Assembly (NCBI RefSeq): GCF_933775445.1
Contig: NC_065874.1
Span: 34,642,093 to 34,706,092, forward strand
DNA length: 64,000 nt
Source of the DNA: Argentina anserina
Taxonomy: Eukaryota; Streptophyta; Magnoliopsida; Rosales; Rosaceae
Direction: 5' to 3'
This document shows, piece by piece, positions 16,292-26,740 of this stretch. The notes below the pieces were generated by a model. It worked only from the letters and a program-made list of their open reading frames with translations, was not told the origin of the DNA and ran no database searches. Each line of letters starts with the position of its first letter. Position 1 is the first letter of the stretch. The position numbers and the translations under genes are program-made.

Positions 16292-17227
16292 ATGATGGAA
16301 GAACCCTTGACAACCCTCAATCTCATCGATAAGATATCCGGTGAATGTTGCCCATCATATGCTAGTGGTAGCAGTAATATGGATCCATTGGAACACCGCC
16401 GACTACTTTGCCTTGCAGCTTCTACTTTCACTTTAGATCAATCTTGGTGGAAGCCACTGGCCTCCACCACAAAGAAGAGAAAAGGAAAAGAACTAGTACC
16501 GGCAGAGGAAGAGTCAGCAGCACCTAACAAACATCCCAAACGTCGAAAACTAGCAGTGAGAGACCATCAGAATCACAGAGAGCAGAAGAAAAGGAAGTGC
16601 TTGGTAATAAAAGATAATGACAACGAGAGCTGTCTTGGTCTTACTTTGGGGGTTTCTGCAGCGTCAACCACCCGGCCGGCTCATGATGATCAGTTGAAGG
16701 AGTTGAGGGAAAACCGAGTAGCTGAACATGCCGATGACGACAAAAGCCTTCTTAGACTTACTGTTGAGACTAGTGATGCTCAACATTGTCATGATCAAAG
16801 GCCGGTGGTCCGGCGCAGTGATCCGGTCATGTTCAACATCAAGAAGAAGTTAACGATGAGCGACATCGGTAACCTCTGCAGGCTGTTGGTGCCAAAAGAG
16901 ATGGTGCAAAGCCATATTCTGCCTTATTTGGATGAAGACATGGTACACAGGACGACGACTGAGGCGGGTCTGGAAGTTACTGTGTTCGATGAAGATCGTC
17001 AAAGGGAGTATGAGTTGACATTAAAGTACATGAATTCGATGAGGTCATATGTTTTGAATAAGAACTGGGCGCATGACTTTGTGAAGTTGTTAAAGCTCCA
17101 CAAGGATGATGAGGTCGGACTTTACTTGGATGGTACGACTCCATCTCCCAAACCCAAGTTCCACTTTTCAGTACTCTTGAAAACACCCTCAGCTGATGAT
17201 AAAGCTCCAGCTCTTCAACAAGAATAG
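16292..17227 (+). CDS. B3-domain protein with an EAR-type repressor motif
   Basis: Intronless, 311 aa. Residues about 178-285 form a B3-type DNA-binding domain (KKKLTMSDIGNLCRLLVPKE, then YELTLKYMNSMRSYVLNKNW and FVKLLKLHKDDEVGLYLDG), closest in character to the small DUF313/REM-like B3 proteins of eudicots. Basic clusters KKRKGK (61-66) and KHPKRRK (80-86) can act as nuclear localisation signals. Residues 115-119 read LGLTL, an LxLxL EAR motif that in other plant factors recruits TOPLESS corepressors. A second LLRLTVE stretch follows at about 153-159. It probably acts as a nuclear repressor; target genes are unknown. It lies between two convergent polyamine transporter genes but is unrelated to them. 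Confidence 0.8.
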   Translation: MMEEPLTTLNLIDKISGECCPSYASGSSNMDPLEHRRLLCLAASTFTLDQSWWKPLASTTKKRKGKELVPAEEESAAPNKHPKRRKLAVRDHQNHREQKKRKCLVIKDNDNESCLGLTLGVSAASTTRPAHDDQLKELRENRVAEHADDDKSLLRLTVETSDAQHCHDQRPVVRRSDPVMFNIKKKLTMSDIGNLCRLLVPKEMVQSHILPYLDEDMVHRTTTEAGLEVTVFDEDRQREYELTLKYMNSMRSYVLNKNWAHDFVKLLKLHKDDEVGLYLDGTTPSPKPKFHFSVLLKTPSADDKAPALQQE

Positions 17228-17548
17228 AAGTCATTCTATAGTAGATCGATGATCTCACTAGTTAGTACTTCAGGGACTAATTTTAGATTTATATTCGATG
17301 ATTTGATAAACAAAAGCTGCATGCGTGTATATTTGGTTACATATCCGAGTACTGTGGTTCTTTTTTAAATTTTTTTCTCTTAGGGTGATAAAAAGCAGAA
17401 CAAGAATGTTAGACCATGTAAAGGTCTCAACTTTGAAGGTGAAATTTTGAAGAAAATGACTGAGAATGATTTCAACTTACAAAATTTTCATTTCGGATTT
17501 CCTCTTCCTCGATGGTGTTGACAAGATTGGATTTCAACCTAGAACAGC

Positions 17549-18976
17549 TTACTCACTCATATACTCGTACTCCAATTTTTGTTCACCCTTGTTGAAATCA
17601 AACCACATCTTTGATTTGCAGACATTCATAAAAAAGTACCACAGAACTCCAAACAGGGTCATCACTGCACTAACCAGATAGACAGCTTTGGTAGCCACTG
17701 CCAAGACATAGACCAAAAACACAGATGGAATCAAACACATGACAACCAGCCCTCTCATACCCATTGGAACTTTAAATGGCCTTTCTAGATCCGGAAACTT
17801 CACCCTCAACCAAAGAAAAGATGCAAATTCTAATAGCATTCCCAAACTGTATAGGAAATTGGTAGAAGATATAATGTCTGCAAAATCCAAGTAAGAAACC
17901 GAGAGTGCGAAAGCTGTTGAAATCAGAATTCCCAACCAAGGTGTGTTGAACCATTTGGACCGTGACCCAAAAATTAGAGGTGATATCCCTAAGTCTGCCA
18001 TCCCCAAAAGCTGGTAAGCACAACTACTTAACTGAGCTTCGAACAGTCCAATGATCGATAAAACAGCACCAATTTCGATCCAGTATTTCAACCATTTCCC
18101 AGCAATCACTTCTCCAGCTGAAGCAAAATATCCATCAACCCAATCTTCTTGTTCAAGTGGAATAGCACCAGTTGCAGCTAAGAGAGGAACTATGTACCCC
18201 AAACATGTGAGAATGCCAGCCGAAAATAGTGCTTTTGGGTACATCGTTTGGGGTTGTTCAACTTCACCAGCTAATGTACTAGCACTGTCCCAAAAATTCA
18301 AGTTCCAGAATAAGGTGTTTATATACAAAGTCCAATCCTTTTCCACACCCTTTTGACCCAAACTGATCCATCTACTAGGATCAATCTTGGGAATTGCAAC
18401 CAAAGACATTACTATGAATGGACACATTGCCAATATTCCTAGAGCTACTGCAGTGTAACCAACAATGCTCAAACCAGAGTAGTTCAAAAATGAAAGCACT
18501 ATAGTTGATACAAATATTGCGAAATATTGAGGAAGGCCTGAAGAGAAAATTGGGATTACCAGCTTGAGATAGTCCACACAAAGAATAGGATATGAAGCTA
18601 AATTGATGACTCCAGTGAAGAACTTCCAAGATCCCATTAGGGAGCCCCAGAAGGGTCCAAAGGCTTGGTGTGCCCAGATGACAAAACCGCCATTTCCGGG
18701 GAAGGCGGTGGCTAGCTCAGCGGTGACAAGGGCCTCAGGGATGCTCCAAATGAATGGGAATATGAGGAACCCAAGAATGGCAAAGAGTGGACCAGCTGCA
18801 CCAACTGCTGGTTCTTCACCATAAGGACCTCCAGAGACTTCAAAATAGATGAGGAAGACAAGTGGAATAAGGGCAAGTTTTTTAGGATTCTTGGTGGGGA
18901 TTTGGGGCTGTGCTTCTAGTTGTTGCTGATGTTCAATCAGGGACTCGGAGCTTGCAGAAGAATCTGAGGTTCCCAT
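17549..18976 (-). CDS. Polyamine/amino-acid transporter, PUT/LAT family (paralogue 2)
   Basis: Intronless APC-superfamily carrier of 475 aa. The start is the ATG at 18976 ([13 protein letters not shown]); the upstream extension to 19045 has no ATG at its beginning. Same 12-segment architecture as paralogue 1, with [72 protein letters not shown] and a C-terminal tail rich in Lys and Glu. The acidic motif residues are conserved, so ordinary polyamine uptake is the best guess. It is transcribed opposite to the two other paralogues and is convergent with the B3 gene, whose stop codon lies 322 bp from its own. Confidence 0.9.
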   Translation of the reverse strand: MGTSDSSASSESLIEHQQQLEAQPQIPTKNPKKLALIPLVFLIYFEVSGGPYGEEPAVGAAGPLFAILGFLIFPFIWSIPEALVTAELATAFPGNGGFVIWAHQAFGPFWGSLMGSWKFFTGVINLASYPILCVDYLKLVIPIFSSGLPQYFAIFVSTIVLSFLNYSGLSIVGYTAVALGILAMCPFIVMSLVAIPKIDPSRWISLGQKGVEKDWTLYINTLFWNLNFWDSASTLAGEVEQPQTMYPKALFSAGILTCLGYIVPLLAATGAIPLEQEDWVDGYFASAGEVIAGKWLKYWIEIGAVLSIIGLFEAQLSSCAYQLLGMADLGISPLIFGSRSKWFNTPWLGILISTAFALSVSYLDFADIISSTNFLYSLGMLLEFASFLWLRVKFPDLERPFKVPMGMRGLVVMCLIPSVFLVYVLAVATKAVYLVSAVMTLFGVLWYFFMNVCKSKMWFDFNKGEQKLEYEYMSE

Positions 18977-20179
18977 GCCCCTAAGCCTTTGGAATAATTT
19001 CTGGAATGACAGATTGTGATAACTAACATTAAAAGTCAACTGCACGGTTACTAGTTGTATTTTTATGCCTCAAATGCTCAGTTGGAAGATCGAAAACAGC
19101 ATACAATGGTGTCGCAAGAAATTGCTCAAAATGCCTAGTTAGATTTTTACTCTGTACATATAATCAACAAATCAGACAATACCATTTGATGTAATACTAA
19201 TGAAATATACTTTAAGCCAAGTGTTTCAATTTGATCATATATGAACATGATAAATTACAACTGCAAGAATCAAATTAGCTAGTTAACAGTGTTCTCAAGA
19301 CGTTGTTTGGGGACTGGAGCATATGAGCAGTATAGAAGCAGCAGATGCTTAATTATATATACTGCATTGGATTAATGGTAAACGAATCAGTACATGGAAG
19401 CTTCTATTAACATCAAAATTTTTGTTACTGGTCTGTGACTCTGTGAGGAAGCAAAAAATAAAAACCTAAGCCGCCAGACCACCCTGTTTAATATACCTCA
19501 CTAAAACACATGAAACCAATAACCAGTCCCTGGGTCCTAATAGGTTTTAGAACATCAAATATTTAAAGCTCATAATTGAAGGTTTTTTCTTTCAGTCTGA
19601 GTTGTAACTTGTAAGCTGTGGCGTATAGGCTTTGCGCCTTTACTCTACAGCAGTCATTAAATCATAGATTCATAGTATATCAGACCTCAAAAAATTGATT
19701 GATTCCATTGACTACGATCATATGAAATTTACAACAGTTGATGTGTTTTTCGGCTTTTGTCCTACAAAATATCACCTGCAAAATCACAGTAGGTCATTAC
19801 TGGGATACGGCTTTTAACTTGCACAGTTGCAGCTCGCATGAATTTCACTTACATTTTCTTTTGTTGTATACCAAGAAATTTCCTAGAAAGAAGCAAAGAG
19901 GGGCTGAACGAAGGAAAGAGTTTGCTTAATCAATTGTGTAATATTTGCACATCAGATATGTGCTGCATGGGCTAAACCCCTTTCTCACAACAAGTTAATA
20001 ACATGTACCAACCTCAAGCAATTTCCATGAAGAAGGACAATAGATCAAAACAAACTATAGAGAGCAGAACCATAAAGATTGAGAACCTGCACCAAGTTAT
20101 ATAGCTACCTAGCATGAAAGCAAATGAACTAGCAAAATTGACACCCAATACAAATTTGCATTGACACATCAAAGTCACC
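18977..20179. promoter_or_regulatory. Shared upstream region of two divergent transporter genes
   Basis: About 1.2 kb separates the start codons of paralogue 2 (minus) and paralogue 3 (plus). It is AT-rich with no coding signal. Both promoters must lie here. No clear TATA box can be assigned with confidence. Confidence 0.5.
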
Positions 20180-21722
20180 ATGAAAATACCCCAACATTCT
20201 CCCAGTTCAAAAAAGCTTCTTGAAGATGAAGAACAATGCCTGAAAGAACCCCCATCTATCAGTAAGATCACAACCAAAAAACTAGCTTATATTCCTTTAC
20301 TATTCCTCATCTACTTTCAAGTCTCTGGTGGCCCTTATGGCACAGAAGCCATGGTTGGTGCTGGAGGTCCATTCTATGCGATCCTAGGCATTATAATCTT
20401 CCCTATCCTTTGGAGCGTTCCAGAATCCCTCATCACTGCTGAACTCTCCACTGCCTTCCCTGGCAATGGTGGCTTTGTCATATGGACTCACCAAGCCTTT
20501 GGTCCCTTCTGGGGCTTCCTCATTGGGTTTTGGAAGTTCCTTAGTGCTGTCATAAACTTATCATCATACCCACTTCTCTGTTTGAACTACATTGATCCAG
20601 ACCTTCCAGTTTCCTCCTCAAGCCTACCTCACTATTTTTTAATATCTGTTTCAACTCTGTTTTTCTCTGTTCTCAACTTCACTGGTTTGCCTATGGTGGG
20701 TTATGCTTCAATAACCTTGGGGATTCTGTCATACTTACCCTTTTTAGTAATCACAACTTTTGCAATTCCCCAAATTGATCCTAGAAAATGGGCACTTTTA
20801 GGCCAAAAGGGTAGGAAAAAAGATTGGCCTTTGTTCTTCAATACCCTCTTTTGGAATTTAAATTGTTGGGACAATGTTAGTACTTTAGTAGTAGAAGGTG
20901 TTAGTACACCTTCAAAAACATTACCAAAAGCATTTCTCTCAACTGGATTAATCACTTGCTTTGCTCATTTAATTCCTCTTCTAGCTTCAACTGGGGCAAT
21001 GAAAATTGACCTAGATGATTGGGTTAATGGATATTACACAGAAGTTGGAGAACAAATTGTGGGGAAAATGTTTAAAAGGTGGGTTAGGATTGGAGCCTTT
21101 CTATCTGGTATTGGTGTGTTTCAGTCCCAGTTGAGTAGTTGTTCATATCAGCTCTTAGGCATGACCGAATTAGGGTTGTTACCAGCAATATTCAGTACAC
21201 GGTCCAAACGGTTCAACACTCCTTGGGTGGGAATTTTGATCTCAACAGTGATACCGATATCAGTTTCGTACATGAAATTCAGACATGTCACATCAGTAGT
21301 GAATGTTTTCTACAGTCTTGGGATGCTGGTCGAATTCGCAGCTTTTATTTACCTGAGGATGAAGTTTCCAGATGTGGAAAGGCCCTATAAAGTTCCAGTT
21401 ACAAAGCTGAGGAATCTGATAGCAATGTGCTTCATTCCGTTTGGGTTTTTGCTGTATGTGGTTTGTGTTGGGCACCCAGTTGTGTATTTGGTGGTTGCTT
21501 TCCTGACTCTGTTGGGAGTTCTTTGGTATTTCTGCATGAAGATTTTCCAGGCCAAGGTGTGGCTTGACTTCAACCATGTTATGAAAAAGCTAGCAGATTA
21601 TGAGAATTTGGGGTAAGTATATTGTGTATGCTGATCTTTTTGTTGTAAAGATTATAATTTGCATACAAATACTGACTCCATCATTTTTTTCATGCAGCTA
21701 CTATGATCAGATTGTGAAATAA
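20180..21722 (+). CDS. Divergent polyamine/amino-acid transporter-like protein (paralogue 3)
   Basis: APC-superfamily carrier in which several family motifs are altered. Exon 1 is 20180-21612. A likely intron (donor GG|GTAAGT, acceptor TGCAG|C) is followed by exon 2, 21698-21722, adding YYDQIVK, for 485 aa. If the intron is retained the protein stops at 21616 with 478 aa. TM1 reads FQVSGGPYGTEAMV instead of [14 protein letters not shown]. The loop reads STLVVEGVSTPSKTLPKAF instead of [18 protein letters not shown] (one residue longer). TM8 region reads WVRIGAFLSGIGVFQSQLSS instead of [17 protein letters not shown]. The frame is open and otherwise well conserved, so this looks functional but with changed substrate or transport behaviour. 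Confidence 0.85.
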
Positions 21723-23352
21723 AGTGGCTTCATTGCTATTCTGAAGACTTTTCAAGAGTGTAGCTGTACATTTTGGTAGAAGTATCCAAGTTTGATGTAG
21801 CACTTTAATCCTTATCCATGTACTGTACCTTGTCACAAAAATAAAGTGAAGCATTATGTGATTTGCAAAAATTGGTTAATTTTATTGGATTGCAAAACTT
21901 GGTTTAGAAACCAACTGTTGGAGCAGTTAGTTAGGTATCATAATTTTGAAATTTTCTGACCTTCTGTTGGGGGTGTTGAGCTCTATCTTCTAGAAGCTCT
22001 GGTATTCTTTGTATTTATTTATCAGATTTGATTTAAGAACTATTTTCTTTTTAGTAATATGAAATATCTTAGGCACTAATGTTACTAATTGTTGATTGAC
22101 ATGCTCCTAACTTCAGATCTCCCTAGATGTTCTTGAGACCAGAACTGGAAAGAAACAAATGATCAAGAAGATTGATCACTTGATCTCAACCTGTGTAAGC
22201 TAAATACTAACATAATGATCAAGGAGTTGGATCAAGCCAGTCACATTTCTAAGTCAAAATAGCCAAAACCACATATTGGAGTAGAAAGCTGAAACCTTTA
22301 CCTTCTCAGAATGTAGGGTGCAATCAATGACGCACAACTCTCTTTACCCAACTCATAGAGGATGGAGATTATGACAGAGCTTCTAGAAGCACATTCCATT
22401 TCCTTTGAGGAAGCTTAGGCTAGGCTAGGCTCACAATCTGCACAATTCAGCATGTGAGGTAAGTAGAGTCTTCAATCTCACCAAGTTCTTTTATGATCAA
22501 AAACAAACAATTAATAAACTGCACAGTTCACATTTCCATCATATCTCATCACATCCCATTTGCAACTTCTTTCTTTGCTTCTCAGAGTGACTGACACCAG
22601 GTGATGATGAGGACTCTCACCAAGTTGGCCTCTTTGCATCCAGATTGAGTAACCAATTAACAAACTCAAAAAAGGTCACTAACAAAACATCCAACTCTTT
22701 TCTTCTTTTCTACACATAAACACACAATCCTTTTTCAAAATAATTATCGTAATTTGATACCACACCATTGTATCAATTGCACTCGAATTTTGTTAATTCA
22801 GAAAAAAGAAATCCTAAAACCTTTATATTGATCTGAATTTGATCATTCCATGAGTGATCAAAATCAAATCAAAACGCTACACACCAAGGATGTGAGCCTA
22901 TATCAACTTATCCTCCAAATCCAGCATCAAATCCGACAAACATCAAGACCGTCCGTAACAGGCCACGTGTGAAAGGGACCCACGGGTAGCTCATGTCCAT
23001 TCAGTTAGGACCAAATGCCAATCAATTAGGGTTCTTGAGGTTCCGTTATCCAACTCTCTCCCTCTCTCTCCGTCTCTGTTTTCTACAAGTTCACTTCACT
23101 TCCCCAGAGAAAGCCTTATCCTACCAGAGCCTTCATCATCATAACTTCGCCTGTAACAACTAGTCAAATTAAAATCTTATCTTGGGTCCACCCTCCTCCA
23201 TAGCCAGTGCCAAAGCTATTAAAGTTATTCGCCTTCTAGAAGCCTCTAACCTGCAGATTTTTTTTGCTTTGCTTTGCTTCGTCAGTGAGCTAATTCACCT
23301 TTACCGATCCATCTTTCTGGCTTTTTTTTCTGCTATAAATACCCAAGCCTCC
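21723..23352. promoter_or_regulatory. 3' side of paralogue 3 and promoter of the Kelch F-box gene
   Basis: No coding signal. A perfect G-box core CACGTG lies at 22964-22969. A TATAAAT box at 23334-23340 lies about 85 bp upstream of the F-box start codon and follows a CT-rich stretch at 23050-23080. These are typical of a light- or stress-responsive plant promoter, which is an inference. Confidence 0.5.
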
Positions 23353-23400
23353 ATGGCCCTGATGCAACCCAGACCCAAAATCAAGCATACCCTGTTGTAA
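23353..23400 (+). CDS. Upstream ORF in the leader of the Kelch F-box gene
   Basis: An ATGG start 13 bp downstream of the presumed TATA box opens a 15-codon frame (MALMQPRPKIKHTLL) ending in TAA at 23398-23400, 23 bases before the F-box ATG. If transcription starts downstream of 23353 it would not be in the mRNA; the usual TATA-to-start spacing puts the start around 23365, so inclusion is uncertain. The second in-frame ATG at 23362 could also be used. Role, if any, would be translational control. Confidence 0.3.
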   Translation: MALMQPRPKIKHTLL

Positions 23401-23423
23401 AGATCTCTCATTTTGAACTATAA

Positions 23424-24440
23424 ATGGGGATTCATCAAGTAGCTGAGTGGATCCCTGGTCTGCCGGAGGAGCTCGGGCTCGAGTGCCTGACCCGGCTGCC
23501 GTACTCGGCCCACCCTGTGGCTTCCCGCGTCTGCCGGCCGTGGCGGTCTTTGCTCGAAAGCAAGGAGTTTTATCACCACAGGAAGCAGAGCGGGTACACC
23601 CGAAAGGTCGCATGCTTGGTTCAGGCTGGTGTCGAATCGAAGCTGAAATCGTCGTCGCCGAGTTATGGCATCGCCGTGTTCGATCCAATGAGCGGGTCGT
23701 GGGAGCGGCTGGACCCGATTCCCAAGTACCCGAATGGGCTGCCGATGTTCTGTCAGGTCGGGAGCTGCCGAGGGAAGCTGGTGGTGATGGGCGGTTGGGA
23801 CCCGGCGACGTACCAGCCGGTTACTGATGTGTCCGTGTACGATTTTACGACGTGTCGTTGGAGGAAGGGGAAGGCAATGCCGTCGAAGCGGTCGTTTTTC
23901 GCGATCGGGTCGCGCGGGAGCCGGGTCTACATCGCGGGCGGGCACGACGAGAGCAAGAACGCGCTCAAGTCGGCGTGGGTTTACGACTTGCGGCGCGACG
24001 AGTGGGCTGAGTTGGCCGGGATGGAGCGGGAGCGGGACGAGTGTCAGGGGGTGGTGGTCGGGGACGAGTTTTGGGTGGTGAGCGGGTACGGGACGGCGAG
24101 CCAGGGGGCGTTTGAGGGCGGGGCGGAGGTGTTGGATCTCGGGTCGGGTCGGTGGAGGCGGGTCGAGGGCGCGTGGGAGGAGGGGCAGTGCCCGAGGGCG
24201 TGTGGGGGTGGAGTTGGGAGAGATGGGAGGCTGGTGAGTTGGGCCGAGTTAGGCGCGGCGGTCCGGGTCGGGACCCGTGGGGTGGATCTTGGGTCTCGGA
24301 TCCTGGTGATGGGCTCGGAGTACGATGGCGCGAACCAAGGGATATACATGAAGGAAGGGCAAAATGGTAAACTGGAGAGTGTTACGGCACCGGAAGAGTT
24401 TTCCGGGTTTGTTCAGTCAGGCTGTTGCGTTGAGATATAG
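23424..24440 (+). CDS. F-box/kelch-repeat protein (KFB type)
   Basis: Substrate-recognition subunit of an SCF ubiquitin ligase. Intronless, 338 aa. The F-box lies at residues about 9-52 (IPGLPEELGLECLTRLPY, then ASRVCRPWRSLLESKEFYHH). A kelch beta-propeller follows, with blades marked by VVMGGWD, VYIAGGHDE and WVVSGYGT. The sequence resembles the Arabidopsis At1g80440/At1g15670/At2g44130 group; several KFBs of that group target phenylalanine ammonia-lyase for degradation and so restrain phenylpropanoid flux. The coding region is strikingly GC-rich compared with every neighbour, which also creates long meaningless frames on the opposite strand. The start is the first ATG in a good position for an F-box. 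Confidence 0.9.
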   Translation: MGIHQVAEWIPGLPEELGLECLTRLPYSAHPVASRVCRPWRSLLESKEFYHHRKQSGYTRKVACLVQAGVESKLKSSSPSYGIAVFDPMSGSWERLDPIPKYPNGLPMFCQVGSCRGKLVVMGGWDPATYQPVTDVSVYDFTTCRWRKGKAMPSKRSFFAIGSRGSRVYIAGGHDESKNALKSAWVYDLRRDEWAELAGMERERDECQGVVVGDEFWVVSGYGTASQGAFEGGAEVLDLGSGRWRRVEGAWEEGQCPRACGGGVGRDGRLVSWAELGAAVRVGTRGVDLGSRILVMGSEYDGANQGIYMKEGQNGKLESVTAPEEFSGFVQSGCCVEI

Positions 24441-26740
24441 ACTTTGAGGATGTTTTGTGAGAAATGGATACCTACATTACTTATAAGTAGTCACGTTCTC
24501 ACATTATCAGCAGATTTAGTTAGAGAGGTTAATACACTCTTGGGGAGTTTTGGTTTCCAAAATATACTATCGTTGAGGGTGTTTGATATAGTGCTCGAAG
24601 CTCTTGAAATATACATGTTTCTGATCTACAAGTGTATGATCATGATGAATCAAACTATGATAAGTTTGAACAAATTAGTACATTTTCCGATAGTGATCTT
24701 TGGTCTATAACTCCAAAGTATTCAGCCTCATAATGATCGGTCTATACTCAAAACGCATAATGATTCATGTGTCTATTATAAAAGACAATGAATCAAATAA
24801 TGGATGTATATATATATATTTGCAAATTGCAAACGTGTCTCATCTCACTCGAAAGTTATGAGCGCGCAATTGCACAATATACTTGGTTTGGATCCCATTG
24901 ATCATATAAATTTAGGTAGGAGTGTTAATTCCTTGACTGTAGTTCGCGGTTGAAGTTTGTTAAGTTCATCAATTTGACTCTAAATCTTGGAGAAACAATT
25001 TCTGCTACAAAAATGCCTAAGTTAGCTCCGTAAATTCGTAGTAAAAGTGCATTATATATTTTACGGCTGACGATATAATAAGGTGACAAGATCGATCTCA
25101 TTAGTCACTAGTCTCACTACCTAGTAATTAAATGCATTTGTTAGCTCCCAAGTGTTTGGTATGGTCTAAATAGGCTTTCCAACCCCGTGTTCCAGGGATT
25201 GAATCCAACTTTTTTTCTATTCTTTTTTTTTTAGAAGGAATCTAACTTTCTAAACGTAATCAGTCTAACTTAAAGTCCTAAACTATCTCGTACGTGTTTC
25301 TGATGATCGGGACTTTGGTTGTTCAGTCATTTTGAACTGTTACAGATGATCGGGACTGTAAAATCAGAATAAAAAGAATACCTTTCTGTCGTCGACCACA
25401 GTACAAACTAGTTAGTTTTCGATGGATGAAATTAAAAAAAAATTTTTGTTATTCTGGTGGCTGGACCAAAACCTTGTCAAGAGGGAAAGAAAATTAAAGG
25501 AAGGTGTAAACAGAAAACAACGGAACAAAGCAAACAATCAAGTACAATTATGTATCATCGAAAAAAACTAAGTACAATTACATAGAAACTTTTACTTGGT
25601 GTAAAACAAAGCAAACAACTAAGTACAATTATATATCATCGAAACAAAACCCAAGTACAATTACATAGAAACTTTTCACTTGGTGTAAATAATGACTCAC
25701 TAACCAACGATTTTGTAAAACCTTTGGAGTATATATTGATATACTCGAAAGCACTGCAGAATCATTCATTCTCGTTTGCGCATGCTCTGAAAGGCTTCAC
25801 GAGTTGTCTTTGAAAGACTGAAATATGTCGATGAAGAATGTATGTTCTTTGCTACTGACTTACCTGATTTCTTAGCATCTCTCCTGCAAAAAGAAAATCT
25901 TGAGAGAAGCTATTGGGAAGTGATGATGGTGACGAGAGGAGAATGGAAAAGAAGCTAGAAACAAGGCCAATGCTGCTGTCTGCTGACACTCTTATATAGT
26001 CTTCTGTCACTTTTGTTTTCCTTATTGTAGAAGCGAAGCTAGAAAGAGACAGCTGCAATGAACAAGTTCAACTGGATTATAAATGTTAGTGCTGTTTAAT
26101 TAATCAGATAATAATTTTTAAACATCTTTAGAACTGGATTATATTAACATAGTTTCCAAAGGACTAATTCTAATACTAAATTGCGTCACAACGTAAAGAT
26201 ACGAAAGCATTTTATGTCATCAAATAATGAAATGAATTAATGGTACATTTCTCAACATGAAGCACCCATGACCACCAACTCCGATCCTACAGAAATTGGG
26301 TAATTCATTCATGAAATAGCCCCAATGACCTACCCAAAAGCAAAGAATTAATAATACAGTATTTCTAAAATTACGTTGATGTGATAATATCTATTTTATT
26401 TGCAGGTATTACTAATCTAATTGAGAGGTTATGAATTTACAAAATGACCATTCATGCATCCAAATAAGCGTCTGTAATCATAATTACATCACGTCTTGTT
26501 AATCAGTGGATGACAATAATTGTCCACTAATTAATTAGCAAGCTAAATGGAGCAGGGTGCCAAAGCAAACCTTTAGAAAACCATGCATGCTACTTGCTAG
26601 GTGAGTTGGTGTACGTTCTTTAACCATGCCAATAAATAGACATGCATTGCAATCAGCACTCATCAAATCATCACAACTTCCAAACCCCATCGACTACTAG
26701 CTAGCTAAGCGTTCTCATACTCAGTTCTCAAGTTTTAGAA
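24441..26740. other. Intergenic between the Kelch F-box and F6'H-like genes
   Basis: AT-rich. A 68-codon minus-strand frame (25852-26058) has no recognisable domain and was not called. A tandem duplication lies at 25526-25689 (listed separately). The last 100 bp hold the dioxygenase leader; AATAAATA near 26630 may be its TATA element. ACTAGCTAGCTAAGC lies about 30 bp before its start codon. Confidence 0.5.
25526..25689. repeat. Two-copy tandem repeat, about 81-83 bp per unit
   Basis: Unit 1 (25526-25606) and unit 2 (25607-25689) both run from ACAAAGCAAACAA through AAGTACAATTA, TATCATCGAAA, a second AAGTACAATTACATAGAAAC and end in ACTTGGTGTAAA. They differ by a few substitutions and small indels. 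Each unit also carries the AAGTACAATTA word twice. Confidence 0.8.

Noticed and set aside
23418..23945. Minus-strand 175-codon frame opposite the Kelch F-box gene
   Set aside because: Antisense shadow caused by GC-rich codons; the plus-strand F-box/kelch protein is unmistakable.
25852..26058. Minus-strand 68-codon frame with a downstream GTAAGT donor
   Set aside because: No recognisable family; candidate continuation exons give inconsistent frames. Could be a small gene but not supportable.
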